DNA of 64,000 nt from Pseudomonas putida (GTDB lineage Bacteria > Pseudomonadota > Gammaproteobacteria > Pseudomonadales > Pseudomonadaceae). Location: the NCBI RefSeq assembly GCF_001941965.1, contig NZ_MKZO01000075.1:124001-188000 (forward strand), given 5' to 3'. The notes beneath the pieces were generated by a model. That model was not told the DNA's origin. It ran no database searches and saw nothing but the letters and a program-made list of their open reading frames with translations. The position numbers and the translations under genes are program-made. The first letter of the stretch is position 1, and every line of letters begins with the position of its first letter. Positions 14,306-23,150 of this stretch are shown piece after piece.

Positions 14306-17152
14306 TTAAAGGGCCGCGATCCGCGCGTGCTGCTCGGTGAAGTTGGCCAATGCCTGCTCGGCCTCGGCCAGCTTGGCGCGCTCCTTGTCGATCACCGCAG
14401 GCGGTGCCTTGTCGACGAAGGCGGCGTTGGACAGCTTGCCGCCTACACGCTGGACTTCGCCTTGCAGACGCTGGATTTCCTTGTTCAGGCGCGCCAGTTC
14501 CGCATCCTTGTCGATCAGGCCGGCCATCGGCACCAGCACTTGCAGGTCACCGACCAGCGCGGTAGCGCTCAGCGGTGCTTCGTCCTGCTCGCCGAGCACG
14601 GTGAACGACTCGATCTTCGCCAGCTTCTTCAGCAGCGCTTCGTTCTCGACGAGGCGACGCTGGTCGTCGGCACTGGCGTTCTTCAGGAACAGTTGCAGCG
14701 GCTTGCCCGGGCCGATGTTCATCTCGCCACGGATGTTGCGCACGCCGAGCATCAGCTCCTTGACCCACTCGATGTCGCTTTCGGCGGCGGCATCGATGCG
14801 GCTCTCGTTCGCTTCAGGCCATGGCTGCAGCATGATGGTCTTGCCGTCGATACCGGCCAGCGGCGCCAGGCGCTGCCAGATTTCCTCGGTGATGAACGGC
14901 ATGAACGGATGCGCCAGGCGCAGGGCCACTTCCAGCACGCGCACCAGGGTGCGACGGGTGCCGCGGGCGCGCTCGACCGGGGCGTTCTCGTCCCACAGTA
15001 CCGGCTTGGACAGCTCCAGGTACCAGTCGCAGTACTGGTTCCAGATGAACTCGTACAGCGCCTGGGCGGCCAGGTCGAAGCGGAACTGCTCCAGCTGGCG
15101 GGTCACTTCGGCTTCGGTACGCTGCAGTTGCGAGATGATCCAGCGGTCGGCCAGGGACAGCTCGTAGGCCTCGCCGTTCTGGCCGCAGTCCTCGCCCTTG
15201 TCCAGCACATAGCGGGCGGCGTTCCAGATCTTGTTGCAGAAGTTGCGGTAGCCCTCGACGCGGCCCATGTCGAACTTGATGTCGCGACCGGTGGATGCCA
15301 GCGAGCAGAAGGTGAAACGCAGGGCGTCGGTGCCGTAGCTGGCGATACCTTCGGGGAACTCGGCCTTGGTCTGCTTGGCGATCTTCTCGGCCAGCTTGGG
15401 CTGCATCATGCCGCTGGTGCGTTTTTCCAGCAGGGCATCGAGAGTGATGCCGTCGACGATGTCCAGCGGGTCAAGGACGTTGCCCTTGGACTTGGACATC
15501 TTCTGGCCCTGGCCATCGCGGACCAGGCCGTGGACGTAGACGGTCTTGAACGGTACCTGCGGGGTGCCGTCCTCGTTCTTCACCAGGTGCATGGTCAGCA
15601 TGATCATCCGGGCGACCCAGAAGAAGATGATGTCGAAGCCGGTGACCAGCACGTCGGTGGAGTGGAAGGTCTTGAGGAATTCGGTCTGCTGCGGCCAGCC
15701 GAGGGTGGAGAAGGTCCACAGGCCGGAGCTGAACCAGGTGTCGAGCACGTCGTTGTCCTGGTTCAGGATCACGTCGGCGCCGAGGTTGTTCTTCGCCCGG
15801 ACTTCTTCTTCGCTGCGGCCGACGTAGACCTTGCCGGAAGCGTCGTACCAGGCCGGGATGCGGTGCCCCCACCACAGCTGGCGGCTGATGCACCAGTCCT
15901 GGATATCGCGCATCCAGGAGAAGTACATGTTCTCGTACTGCTTCGGCACGAACTGGATGCGGCCATCTTCCACGGCAGCGATCGCAGGCTCGGCCAGCGG
16001 CTTGGTGGAGACGTACCACTGGTCGGTCAGCCAAGGCTCGATGACGGTGCCGGAGCGGTCGCCCTTCGGCACTTTCAGGGCGTGGTCGTCGACGCTGACC
16101 AGCAGGCCCAGGGCTTCGAAGTCGGCAACGATCTGCTTGCGCGCGACGAAGCGGTCGAGGCCGGCGTACTGGGCTGGCAGGCTGCCATCGATGGCTTCGT
16201 TGAGGCTGCCGTCGAGGTTGAACACCTGCGCGGTCGCGAGGACGGCGGCGTTCTTGTCGAAGATGTTCAGCAGCGGCAGGTTGTGGCGCTTGCCGACTTC
16301 GTAGTCGTTGAAATCGTGGGCCGGGGTGATCTTCACGCAGCCGGTGCCGAATTCAGGGTCGCAGTAGTCGTCGGCGATGATCGGGATGCGGCGGCCGATC
16401 AGCGGCAGCTCGACGAACTTGCCGATCAGCGCCTGGTAGCGCTCGTCGTTCGGGTTCACGGCCACGGCGGCGTCGCCGAGCATGGTTTCCGGACGGGTGG
16501 TGGCGACTACCAGGTAATCGTTGCCTTCAGCGGTTTTCGCGCCGTCGGCCAGCGGGTAGCGCAGGTTCCACAGGTGGCCCTTCTCGTCGTGGTTTTCCAC
16601 TTCGAGGTCGGAGATCGCCGTGTGCAGCTTGGTGTCCCAGTTGACCAGGCGCTTGCCGCGGTAGATCAGGCCGTCTTCATGCAGGCGCACGAAGGCTTCC
16701 TTGACCGCTTCGGACAGGCCGTCGTCCATGGTGAAGCGCTCGCGGCTCCAGTCCACGGAGGAGCCCAGGCGGCGGATCTGGCGGCTGATGTTGCCACCGG
16801 ACTGATCCTTCCACTCCCAGACCTTTTCCAGGAACTTCTCGCGGCCCAGGTCGTGACGGTTCTGGCCCTTGGCTTCGAGCTGACGCTCTACCAGCATCTG
16901 GGTGGCGATACCGGCGTGGTCGGTGCCCGGCTGCCACAGGGTGTTGCGCCCCTGCATGCGGCGGAAACGGATCAGGGCGTCCATGATCGCGTTGTTGAAG
17001 CCGTGGCCCATGTGCAGGCTGCCGGTCACGTTCGGCGGCGGGATCATGATGGTGTACGACTCACCCGCGCCTTGCGGGGCGAAGTAATTCTCGGACTCCC
17101 AGGTGTTGTACCAGGAGGTTTCGATGGCGTGCGGCTGGTAGGTCTTATCCAT
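14306..17152 (-). CDS. valS: ValS, valyl-tRNA synthetase
   Basis: This is a class I aminoacyl-tRNA synthetase of 948 residues that charges tRNA-Val. The HIGH-type motif is PPNVTGSLHMGHGF and the KMSKS loop is DGQGQKMSKSKGNV. The editing (CP1) domain lies between them, with TTRPETMLGDAAVAV and ITPAHDFNDYEVG. The C-terminal coiled coil (ELARLNKEIQRLQGEVQRVGGKLSNAAFV) is the tRNA-binding arm. I chose the start at MDKTYQPHAIETSWY; the upstream frame runs through a REP element and is not coding. It is flanked by REP pairs on both sides. Confidence 0.97.
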   Translation of the reverse strand: MDKTYQPHAIETSWYNTWESENYFAPQGAGESYTIMIPPPNVTGSLHMGHGFNNAIMDALIRFRRMQGRNTLWQPGTDHAGIATQMLVERQLEAKGQNRHDLGREKFLEKVWEWKDQSGGNISRQIRRLGSSVDWSRERFTMDDGLSEAVKEAFVRLHEDGLIYRGKRLVNWDTKLHTAISDLEVENHDEKGHLWNLRYPLADGAKTAEGNDYLVVATTRPETMLGDAAVAVNPNDERYQALIGKFVELPLIGRRIPIIADDYCDPEFGTGCVKITPAHDFNDYEVGKRHNLPLLNIFDKNAAVLATAQVFNLDGSLNEAIDGSLPAQYAGLDRFVARKQIVADFEALGLLVSVDDHALKVPKGDRSGTVIEPWLTDQWYVSTKPLAEPAIAAVEDGRIQFVPKQYENMYFSWMRDIQDWCISRQLWWGHRIPAWYDASGKVYVGRSEEEVRAKNNLGADVILNQDNDVLDTWFSSGLWTFSTLGWPQQTEFLKTFHSTDVLVTGFDIIFFWVARMIMLTMHLVKNEDGTPQVPFKTVYVHGLVRDGQGQKMSKSKGNVLDPLDIVDGITLDALLEKRTSGMMQPKLAEKIAKQTKAEFPEGIASYGTDALRFTFCSLASTGRDIKFDMGRVEGYRNFCNKIWNAARYVLDKGEDCGQNGEAYELSLADRWIISQLQRTEAEVTRQLEQFRFDLAAQALYEFIWNQYCDWYLELSKPVLWDENAPVERARGTRRTLVRVLEVALRLAHPFMPFITEEIWQRLAPLAGIDGKTIMLQPWPEANESRIDAAAESDIEWVKELMLGVRNIRGEMNIGPGKPLQLFLKNASADDQRRLVENEALLKKLAKIESFTVLGEQDEAPLSATALVGDLQVLVPMAGLIDKDAELARLNKEIQRLQGEVQRVGGKLSNAAFVDKAPPAVIDKERAKLAEAEQALANFTEQHARIAAL

Positions 17153-17258
17153 TGCGCGGGGGGACCCTATGGCATTTATTCGGGAAAGCCGGGAAGTATA
17201 ACGGAGGCGGGGGGTTGAGGCGATAAGCAGGAAGGGGAAGGGCTGAGCGACGCTGATC

Positions 17259-17350
17259 CCTGTGGGAGCTGGCTTGCCAGCGATGAGGCCGGCAAGGGCA
17301 ATGATGTTGCCAGGTCTGGCCAAATCGCTGGCAAGCCAGCTCCCACAGGG
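17259..17350. repeat. REP pair (family 1)
   Basis: GTGGGAGCTGGCTTGCCAGC and its inverse copy are separated by about 40 bases. The element lies between valS and the small gene downstream of holC. Confidence 0.95.
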
Positions 17351-17379
17351 TTATGAGTCAACTGTGGGATTGGCGTACG

Positions 17380-17745
17380 TCAGGAAGACTGGTTGAGCAG
17401 GCGCTCGAGGCGCGCATCCAGGCGGCGCTTGATCTCGTTCTCGATATGCGGGGCGAAATCGTCGATCACGTCCTGCATGATCAACTGTGCGGCAGCACGC
17501 AGTTCTGCGTCCAGGTGCAGCAAGGTGTCCTGGCGGCGGGTCTGCGGATCGACTTCCTCCGCCGGCGCAGCAGCAGGCGCTGGCTTGGCCAACTCTTCGG
17601 CCGGCTCCAGCAGCAACGGGATCTGTTCTTCCACGGTGTCGGTCAGCAACGGCGGTTGCAGGGTTTCATCGCCGAGCAACTGGCGAATCGATTCCAGGTC
17701 GTCCAGCAGGTGGGCGGATTGAGGCAGGGGCGGGCGTTTGTCCAT
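17380..17745 (-). CDS. Small acidic conserved protein linked to holC
   Basis: This encodes a 121-residue cytoplasmic protein: a Pro/Leu-rich N-terminal half (MDKRPPLPQSAHLLDDLESIRQLLG), an Ala/Pro linker (KPAPAAAPAEEVDP), and a charged helical C-terminal half (LLHLDAELRAAAQLIMQDVIDDFAPHIENEIKRRLDARLERLL). It lies 5 bases downstream of holC and is surely co-transcribed. I recall it as a conserved hypothetical, sometimes labelled as a polymerase III chi-associated protein, in pseudomonads, but I cannot give it a function. The longer open frame covering pepA is out-of-frame shadow; the real start is the ATG after ILTT. Confidence 0.75.
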   Translation of the reverse strand: MDKRPPLPQSAHLLDDLESIRQLLGDETLQPPLLTDTVEEQIPLLLEPAEELAKPAPAAAPAEEVDPQTRRQDTLLHLDAELRAAAQLIMQDVIDDFAPHIENEIKRRLDARLERLLNQSS

Positions 17746-17750
17746 CGTCG

Positions 17751-18179
17751 TCAGAATCGCTGTAAGCGGTGATCTTGCAGAGCATAGCCCTGTTCGCGGT
17801 AGAAGCGGAAACTCTCTCGGGTGGCCTGGCGGATCGCCGGATCCTCCACCACGATCTCGGCGATACGGGCGAAGCGGCCGGCGAACGGCGGGACTTTCAG
17901 GTCGAGATTGACCAGCAGGTCCTGGTGCTCGCCGGCATCGTCGCCGATGCCCAGCGCCACCGCAGCCGTCGCATCTTCCTCGGCATGGCTGTGGGGCACG
18001 AAGGCCTCGCCCTTGAACGCCCAGAGGCGTGCATCCAGCTCGTCGCGCTGGGCGGTGTCGCTGCAATGGAGGTAGACCCGATGCCCCAGGCGCCAGGCCT
18101 TTTCGCAGAGCTTGCAGGCGAAATCCAGGCGCACGGCGGGTGAGGGACTGGGCAGGATATAAAAGTCGACTTTGCTCAT
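17751..18179 (-). CDS. holC: HolC, DNA polymerase III chi subunit
   Basis: This encodes a 142-residue subunit of the replicative clamp-loader assembly. Chi, with psi, links the clamp loader to single-strand DNA-binding protein. The N-terminal MSKVDFYILPSPSPAVRLDFACKLCEKAWRLGHRVYLHC and the LWAFKGEAFVPHSH motif are typical. It lies between pepA and a small conserved gene, all on the minus strand. The gap to pepA is 42 bases, so pepA-holC-small gene-valS may be read together, with a REP pair ahead of valS. Confidence 0.94.
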   Translation of the reverse strand: MSKVDFYILPSPSPAVRLDFACKLCEKAWRLGHRVYLHCSDTAQRDELDARLWAFKGEAFVPHSHAEEDATAAVALGIGDDAGEHQDLLVNLDLKVPPFAGRFARIAEIVVEDPAIRQATRESFRFYREQGYALQDHRLQRF

Positions 18180-18221
18180 GAGGCAGTCGCCGACCGGTCA
18201 GCGGACCGGTCGGCATCCGGG

Positions 18222-19715
18222 TCAGGCGCTGGCGCGGTCGAGCAGGTACTGGGTCAGCAGCGGGACCGGACGGCCAGTGGCGCCCTTGTCCTTGCCGCCG
18301 CTGACCCAGGCGGTGCCGGCGATGTCCAGGTGTGCCCAGTGGTAGGCCTTGGCGAAGCGCGAGAGGAAGCAGCCGGCGGTGATGGTGCCGGCCTTCGGCC
18401 CGCCGATGTTGGCGATGTCGGCGAACGGGCTGTCCAGTTGCTCCTGATACTCGTCGAACAGCGGCAGTTGCCAGGCGCGGTCGTCGGCACGCTTGCCGGC
18501 GCTGAGCAGTTGCTCGACCAGTTCGTCGTTGTTGCCCATCAGGCCCGATGTGTGGCTGCCCAGGGCGACGATGCAGGCGCCGGTCAGGGTGGCGATGTCG
18601 ATCACCGCCTGCGGCTTGAAGCGCTCGGCGTAGGTCAGGGTGTCGCACAGCACCAAGCGGCCTTCGGCGTCGGTGTTGAGGATCTCCACGGTCTGCCCGC
18701 TCATGGTGGTGACGATGTCGCCCGGACGGGTGGCGCCGCCGCTCGGCATGTTCTCGGCGCAGGCCAGCAGGCACACCAGGTTGATCGGTAACTGCAGTTC
18801 GAGCACGGCGCGCAGGGTGCCGAACACGCTGGCGGCGCCGCACATGTCGTACTTCATCTCGTCCATGCCGGCGCCCGGCTTCAGGCTGATGCCGCCGGTG
18901 TCGAAGGTGATGCCCTTGCCCACCAGCACGAACGGCTTGTCGCTCTTCTTGCCGCCCTGGTAGTTCATCACGATCAGGCGTGGCGGCTGGTCGCTGCCCT
19001 GGCCGACGGCGTAGAAGGCGCCCATGCCGAGGTCCTTGATCTTCTTGTCGTCGAGGACTTCGACCTTGAGGCCCTTGAAGGCCTTGCCGAGGGTCTTCGC
19101 TTCTTCGGCGAGGAAGGTCGGGTGGCACAGGTTCGGCGGCAGGTTGCCCAGGTCACGGGTGAAACGCATGCCGTTGGTGATGGCCACGGCGTGCTTGACC
19201 GCGCGCTCGGTATCGGCCAGGCCGGCCTTGTCGGCGAGCAGGGTGATTTTCTTCAGGGCACGGGGTTCGGCCTTCTGGCTCTTGAAACGGTCGAAGACGT
19301 ATTCGCCGTCGAGCAGGGTTTCCGCCAGCAGGCGGGCCTTGCCGTAGTGCGCATCGCGGCCACTGACGGCGATGTCTTCCAGGGCCAGCACCGCGTCGGC
19401 ACCGTTCAGGCCCTTGAGCACGCCGAGGATGGCGTTGGCGACCTTGCGCCAGCTGCGATCACCCAGGCCCTCGTCCTTGCCGGTGCCGACCAGCAGCACG
19501 CGCTCGGCCTTGAGCCCGGCGATGCCTTGCAGCAGCAGGGTCTGGCCGACCTTGCCGGCGATGTCGCCGCGCTTGAGCACCGCGCTCAGGGCGCCCTTGC
19601 TGGCGTCATCGACGGCCTTGGCGCTGGCGCCCAGCTTGCGGCCTTCGCCGACGGGCAGGACCAGGGTGGCGGTTTTCAAGGATGCTGCGGCTACGCTTTT
19701 TACAACCAATTCCAT
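18222..19715 (-). CDS. pepA: PepA, leucyl aminopeptidase
   Basis: This encodes a 497-residue M17 zinc/manganese aminopeptidase of the cytoplasm, which is also known in related bacteria as a DNA-binding factor in site-specific recombination. The N-terminal domain is about 160 residues. Catalytic blocks include FVLVGKGITFDTGGISLKPG, MKYDMCGAASVFGT, the signature NTDAEGRLVLCDTL, and the late DIANIGGPKAGTITAGCFL. The length is standard. It is the first gene of the leftward pepA-holC set and is divergent from lptF. Confidence 0.97.
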   Translation of the reverse strand: MELVVKSVAAASLKTATLVLPVGEGRKLGASAKAVDDASKGALSAVLKRGDIAGKVGQTLLLQGIAGLKAERVLLVGTGKDEGLGDRSWRKVANAILGVLKGLNGADAVLALEDIAVSGRDAHYGKARLLAETLLDGEYVFDRFKSQKAEPRALKKITLLADKAGLADTERAVKHAVAITNGMRFTRDLGNLPPNLCHPTFLAEEAKTLGKAFKGLKVEVLDDKKIKDLGMGAFYAVGQGSDQPPRLIVMNYQGGKKSDKPFVLVGKGITFDTGGISLKPGAGMDEMKYDMCGAASVFGTLRAVLELQLPINLVCLLACAENMPSGGATRPGDIVTTMSGQTVEILNTDAEGRLVLCDTLTYAERFKPQAVIDIATLTGACIVALGSHTSGLMGNNDELVEQLLSAGKRADDRAWQLPLFDEYQEQLDSPFADIANIGGPKAGTITAGCFLSRFAKAYHWAHLDIAGTAWVSGGKDKGATGRPVPLLTQYLLDRASA

Positions 19716-20016
19716 GTCAGGGTCCCCGAATGAACTGTCAGTGCGCGGCTTGCCGTGGAAGTATCGTGGCGAGCGCTGGATGCGACCTGGCCGCCAGTGG
19801 CGGGCCAGACGGAAAGCCGCCAGTGTGAGCCCGGTGCGGCGCCGATGACAACCCCGTTTTCAAGCATTGCGCGGTGCCAAGTGACAGGCAGGGTCAATCA
19901 CAGGATAATGCGCGCACTTCGAAGTCCGGGTGCATTGACGCACCGGCAACTATCTTGTTGGTTGCAACGTTTTCCTTGTTTGGCTGTCCGAGCCTGACAA
20001 CCCAGGAGTGGCTGGT
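19716..20016. other. pepA-lptF divergent spacer, about 300 bases
   Basis: This holds the promoters of both genes but no box that I can place with confidence. A TTGACG at about 19934 could be a -35 for lptF. I see no terminator, repeat or credible small gene. Confidence 0.4.
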
Positions 20017-21132
20017 TTGATCGTCTTCCGTTATCTGTCCCGCGAGGTCCTGGTGACCTTGAGTGCCGTCAGCGCCGTGCTGCTGGTCATCATCATGAGC
20101 GGGCGCTTCATCAAATACCTGGCCCAGGCCGCGCAGGGCATGCTCGATCCGGGCGTGCTGTTCCTTATCATGGGCTATCGCCTGCCGGGCTTCCTGCAGC
20201 TGATCCTGCCGCTGGGCCTGTTCCTCGGGATCCTGCTGGCCTACGGGCGCCTGTACCTGGAAAGCGAGATGACCGTGCTTTCCGCGACCGGCATGAGCCA
20301 GCAACGCCTGCTGCGCATGACCATGGCCCCGGCGGCACTGGTGGCGCTGATCGTTGCCTGGCTGAGCCTGAGCCTGGCGCCCCAGGGCGTGGCGCAGGTT
20401 GCGCAGATCATCAACCAGCAGGACGCCATGACCGAGTTCGATACCCTGGTCCCGGGTCGTTTCCAGACCCTGCGCGATGGCACCCGGGTCACCTACACCG
20501 AGCAGCTGTCCGATGACCGTTCCGACCTGGCCGGGGTGTTCATTTCCGAGAAGCGCTTCTCCGGCGACAAGAGCAAGGATCGCGGGATCAGCGTGCTGGT
20601 CGCCGAGAAAGGCCGCCAGGAGGTCCAGGCCGACGGTAACCGCTACCTGATCCTGGAAAACGGCTACCGCTACGACGGCAACCCGGGCCAGGCCGACTAC
20701 CGGGCGATCAAGTACGACACCTACGGCGTGCTGCTGCCCAAGCCGGAAGTCAGCCAGGACATCACCGAGCGCGAGGCCATCCCGACCTCCGAGCTGTTCA
20801 AGAGCGATGCCCCGCGCGAGCGGGCCGAGCTGGAGTGGCGCCTGTCGCTGCCGCTGCTGGTGTTCATCGTGACCCTGATGGCGGTGCCGCTGTCGCGGGT
20901 CAACCCGCGCCAGGGCCGCTTCCTCAAGCTGCTGCCGGCGATTCTTCTGTATATGGCCTACCTGACGATCCTGATTGCCGCCCGTGGCGCCCTGGAAAAG
21001 GGCAAGATCCCGCTTTCCGTGGGGCTGTGGCCGGTGCACCTGCTGTTCCTGCTGATCGGCCTCGGCCTGATGTACTGGGAGCCGCTGCGCCTGAAGATGC
21101 GCGCGCGCGCTGCGGAGGTGCCGCATGCGTAA
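20017..21132 (+). CDS. lptF: LptF, LPS export permease
   Basis: This encodes a 371-residue inner-membrane protein with six transmembrane helices (three at each end) and a periplasmic jellyroll domain between. With LptG and the ATPase LptB it extracts lipopolysaccharide and passes it to LptC. The motif RLYLESEMTVLSATGMSQQRL near residue 85 is the conserved coupling region. I prefer a TTG start at 20017 because AGGAG at 20004-20008 sits 8 bases upstream; the GTG at 20008 overlaps that ribosome site and so is unlikely. It overlaps lptG by 8 bases. Confidence 0.95.
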   Translation: MIVFRYLSREVLVTLSAVSAVLLVIIMSGRFIKYLAQAAQGMLDPGVLFLIMGYRLPGFLQLILPLGLFLGILLAYGRLYLESEMTVLSATGMSQQRLLRMTMAPAALVALIVAWLSLSLAPQGVAQVAQIINQQDAMTEFDTLVPGRFQTLRDGTRVTYTEQLSDDRSDLAGVFISEKRFSGDKSKDRGISVLVAEKGRQEVQADGNRYLILENGYRYDGNPGQADYRAIKYDTYGVLLPKPEVSQDITEREAIPTSELFKSDAPRERAELEWRLSLPLLVFIVTLMAVPLSRVNPRQGRFLKLLPAILLYMAYLTILIAARGALEKGKIPLSVGLWPVHLLFLLIGLGLMYWEPLRLKMRARAAEVPHA

Positions 21133-22186
21133 GCTCGACGGTTACATCGGCAGCAGCGTGTTCCTGGCGATCCTCGCCGTGCTCGGGATCATCCTCGGCC
21201 TCGCCTCGCTGTTCGCCTTCATCGACGAAATGGGCGATATCAGCGACACCTACACCTTGTGGGATGCCAGCCAGTTCGTGCTGCTCACCGCGCCGCGCCG
21301 GCTCTACGACATGCTGCCGATGGCCGGCCTGATCGGTTGCCTGATCGGCCTTGGCAGCCTGGCCAGCAACAGCGAGCTGACCATCATGCGTGCCGCCGGC
21401 GTGTCCATTGGCCGGATCGTCTGGGCGGTGATGAAGCCGATGCTGGTCCTCATGCTCGCGGGCGTGCTGATCGGCGAGTACGTGGCCCCGGTCACCGAGA
21501 ACAAGGCCCAGGCCGATCGTTCCCTGGCCCAGGGCGGTGGCGAGGCACAGACCTCCAAGCGTGGCCTGTGGCATCGCGAGGGCGAAGAGTTCGTACACAT
21601 CAACACCGTGCAGCCCAATGGCCTGATGCTCGGTGTCACCCGCTACCGCTTCGATGCCGAGCGGCACATGCAGTCGTCCAGCTTCGCCCGTCGCGCGCAG
21701 TACCAGCAGGATCACTGGTTGCTCACCGACGTCACCACCACGCTGTTCCGTGGCGATCACACCGAAGTCGTGAAAACCCCGGAAGAGCGCTGGGACGTGG
21801 CACTGACCCCGCAACTGCTGAATACCGTGGTCATGGCGCCGGAATCGCTGTCGATCACCGGGCTGTGGGACTACATCCACTACCTGTCCGACCAGGGCCT
21901 GAACAACGACCGCTACTGGCTGGCGTTCTGGACCAAGGTCCTGCAGCCGCTGGTGACGGCGGCGCTGGTGCTGATGGCGATTTCCTTCATCTTCGGCCCG
22001 CTGCGCTCGGTGACCCTCGGCCAGCGGGTGTTCACCGGCGTGCTGGTGGGCTTCGTGTTCCGCATTGCCCAGGACCTGCTTGGGCCGTCCAGCCAGGTGT
22101 TCGGCTTCCCGCCGTTGCTGGCGGTGCTGTTGCCAGCGGCGATCTGTGCGCTGGCGGGGGTGTGGTTGTTGCGCAGGGCGGGTTGA
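21125..22186 (+). CDS. lptG: LptG, LPS export permease
   Basis: This encodes a 353-residue partner of LptF with the same layout: MRKLDGYIGSSVFLAILAVLGIILGL as first helix, the coupling region LASNSELTIMRAAGVSIGRIV, a periplasmic beta domain, and three C-terminal helices. It takes part in ATP-driven LPS transport from the inner membrane. The start overlaps the lptF end by 8 bases, so the two are translationally coupled. A strong terminator follows within 20 bases. Confidence 0.96.
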   Translation: MRKLDGYIGSSVFLAILAVLGIILGLASLFAFIDEMGDISDTYTLWDASQFVLLTAPRRLYDMLPMAGLIGCLIGLGSLASNSELTIMRAAGVSIGRIVWAVMKPMLVLMLAGVLIGEYVAPVTENKAQADRSLAQGGGEAQTSKRGLWHREGEEFVHINTVQPNGLMLGVTRYRFDAERHMQSSSFARRAQYQQDHWLLTDVTTTLFRGDHTEVVKTPEERWDVALTPQLLNTVVMAPESLSITGLWDYIHYLSDQGLNNDRYWLAFWTKVLQPLVTAALVLMAISFIFGPLRSVTLGQRVFTGVLVGFVFRIAQDLLGPSSQVFGFPPLLAVLLPAAICALAGVWLLRRAG

Positions 22187-22205
22187 ACCGTTTCCTGTAG
22201 AGGTG

Positions 22206-22236
22206 AAAAAGCCGACCCTTTGAGGTCGGCTTTTTC
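22206..22236 (+). terminator. Rho-independent terminator after lptG
   Basis: AAAAAGCCGACC and GGTCGGCTTTTT form a strong stem with a 6-base loop. The symmetrical A and T runs suggest it can also act on the minus strand for the RDD gene. Confidence 0.92.
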
Positions 22237-22255
22237 ATTTCTGTTGTCTGTGCGG

Positions 22256-22336
22256 GCCTCATCGCTGGCAAGCCAGCTCCCACAGGGTTTTGTAGCGCCG
22301 CGGACATTGTGGGAGCTGGCTTGCCAGCGATGAGGC
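22256..22336. repeat. REP pair (family 1)
   Basis: Two inverted copies of the 23-base ATCGCTGGCAAGCCAGC type unit lie about 30 bases apart, between the lptG terminator and the convergent RDD gene. Confidence 0.95.
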
Positions 22337-22350
22337 CAGTGAGAACAACA

Positions 22351-22839
22351 TCACTTCTTGCGCTTGGGAACCCGCACCAACTGCGTTTCCGAATACATGT
22401 CATGCCAACTGCGCTTCTGCTTGTCGAACAGCACCCAGAAGAAGCCCAGCCCCACGCACAGCCACGAGGCGATCGAGACGATGAAGCGCAGCAGCGCTTG
22501 CCACAGGCTGATCGCAGTGCCGTCGGGGTTCTGCACGCGGATGCCCCAGACCTGCATGCCCAGGGTCTGGCCACCATGGGTCCAGAACTTGGCGAAGAAG
22601 CCGAACAGGGCGAACAGCAGGATGGTCGAGAGCAAGGGATCGCCATCCAGTGCGCCGGCTTCGGTCATGGCGCGCATCTGCGTTTCACCGATGATCGCCA
22701 TCTGGATCATCTTGTAGACCAGCGTGGTGACCATCAGCAATGCGGTGCACAGCAGGAAGTCATAGAACATCGCCGCGAAACGGCGGCCCAGTCCGGCAAC
22801 CGGGAAGTCGCCCTGTGGCTGGAGCAGTGGTTTGGACAT
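22351..22839 (-). CDS. RDD-family membrane protein
   Basis: This encodes a 162-residue inner-membrane protein with three hydrophobic segments. The eponymous residues appear as LGRRFAAMFYDFLL near residue 20, with R and D conserved, and the family block TLGMQVWGIRVQNPDGTAISLWQALLRF in the middle. The end FDKQKRSWHDMYSETQLVRVPKRKK is typical of RDD proteins. Function is not established for most members; some have been linked to ion exchange. It stands alone, convergent with lptG, and the cold-shock gene lies upstream on the same strand. Confidence 0.88.
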   Translation of the reverse strand: MSKPLLQPQGDFPVAGLGRRFAAMFYDFLLCTALLMVTTLVYKMIQMAIIGETQMRAMTEAGALDGDPLLSTILLFALFGFFAKFWTHGGQTLGMQVWGIRVQNPDGTAISLWQALLRFIVSIASWLCVGLGFFWVLFDKQKRSWHDMYSETQLVRVPKRKK

Positions 22840-22887
22840 GCGAATGAAGCTCCTGGCGCAAAAGCCTGCATTCTACGGAATTGCGCG

Positions 22888-22923
22888 CAAAAAAAAGCCC
22901 CTGTGATCAACAGGGGCTTTTTT
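22888..22923 (-). terminator. Terminator of the cold-shock gene
   Basis: AAAAAGCCCCTG and CAGGGGCTTTTT make a perfect stem with a 7-base loop and T-runs in both directions. On the minus strand it follows the cold-shock stop codon by about 15 bases. Confidence 0.92.
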
Positions 22924-22937
22924 CGTATCGCGAAGAC

Positions 22938-23150
22938 TTAGGCTTCAGCGATAACCTCATCAGCTTGCATGCCTTTCTGGCCTTGCACAGCGATGAAGGT
23001 CACTTTCTGGCCTTCTTTCAGGCTTTTGAAGCCGTTGCCCTGAATGGCGCGGAAGTGTACGAACAGATCCGGACCGCTCTCAGGAGTGATGAAACCGAAA
23101 CCTTTCTCGTCGTTAAACCACTTGACGGTACCGCTCTGACGTTGAGACAT
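22938..23150 (-). CDS. CspA-family cold-shock protein
   Basis: This encodes a 70-residue single cold-shock domain. RNP1 is KGFGFI (within [16 protein letters not shown]) and RNP2 is LFVHF, followed by the usual [19 protein letters not shown]. It binds single-stranded RNA/DNA and is expected to act as an RNA chaperone. A purine-rich ribosome site (AAAGGGAAT) precedes the ATG. The leader is long and structured (see the separate entry), as in cold-inducible csp genes. Pseudomonads carry several paralogues, so I give no exact symbol. Confidence 0.95.

Noticed and set aside
14327..17218. Open frame of 963 codons antisense to valS
   Set aside because: It mirrors valS codon structure, has no family motifs, and crosses REP and intergenic sequence. 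It is a product of high G+C at third positions.
19755..19997. Possible 80-codon gene between pepA and lptF
   Set aside because: No ribosome site, no hydrophobic or motif pattern, and it covers the divergent promoter region.
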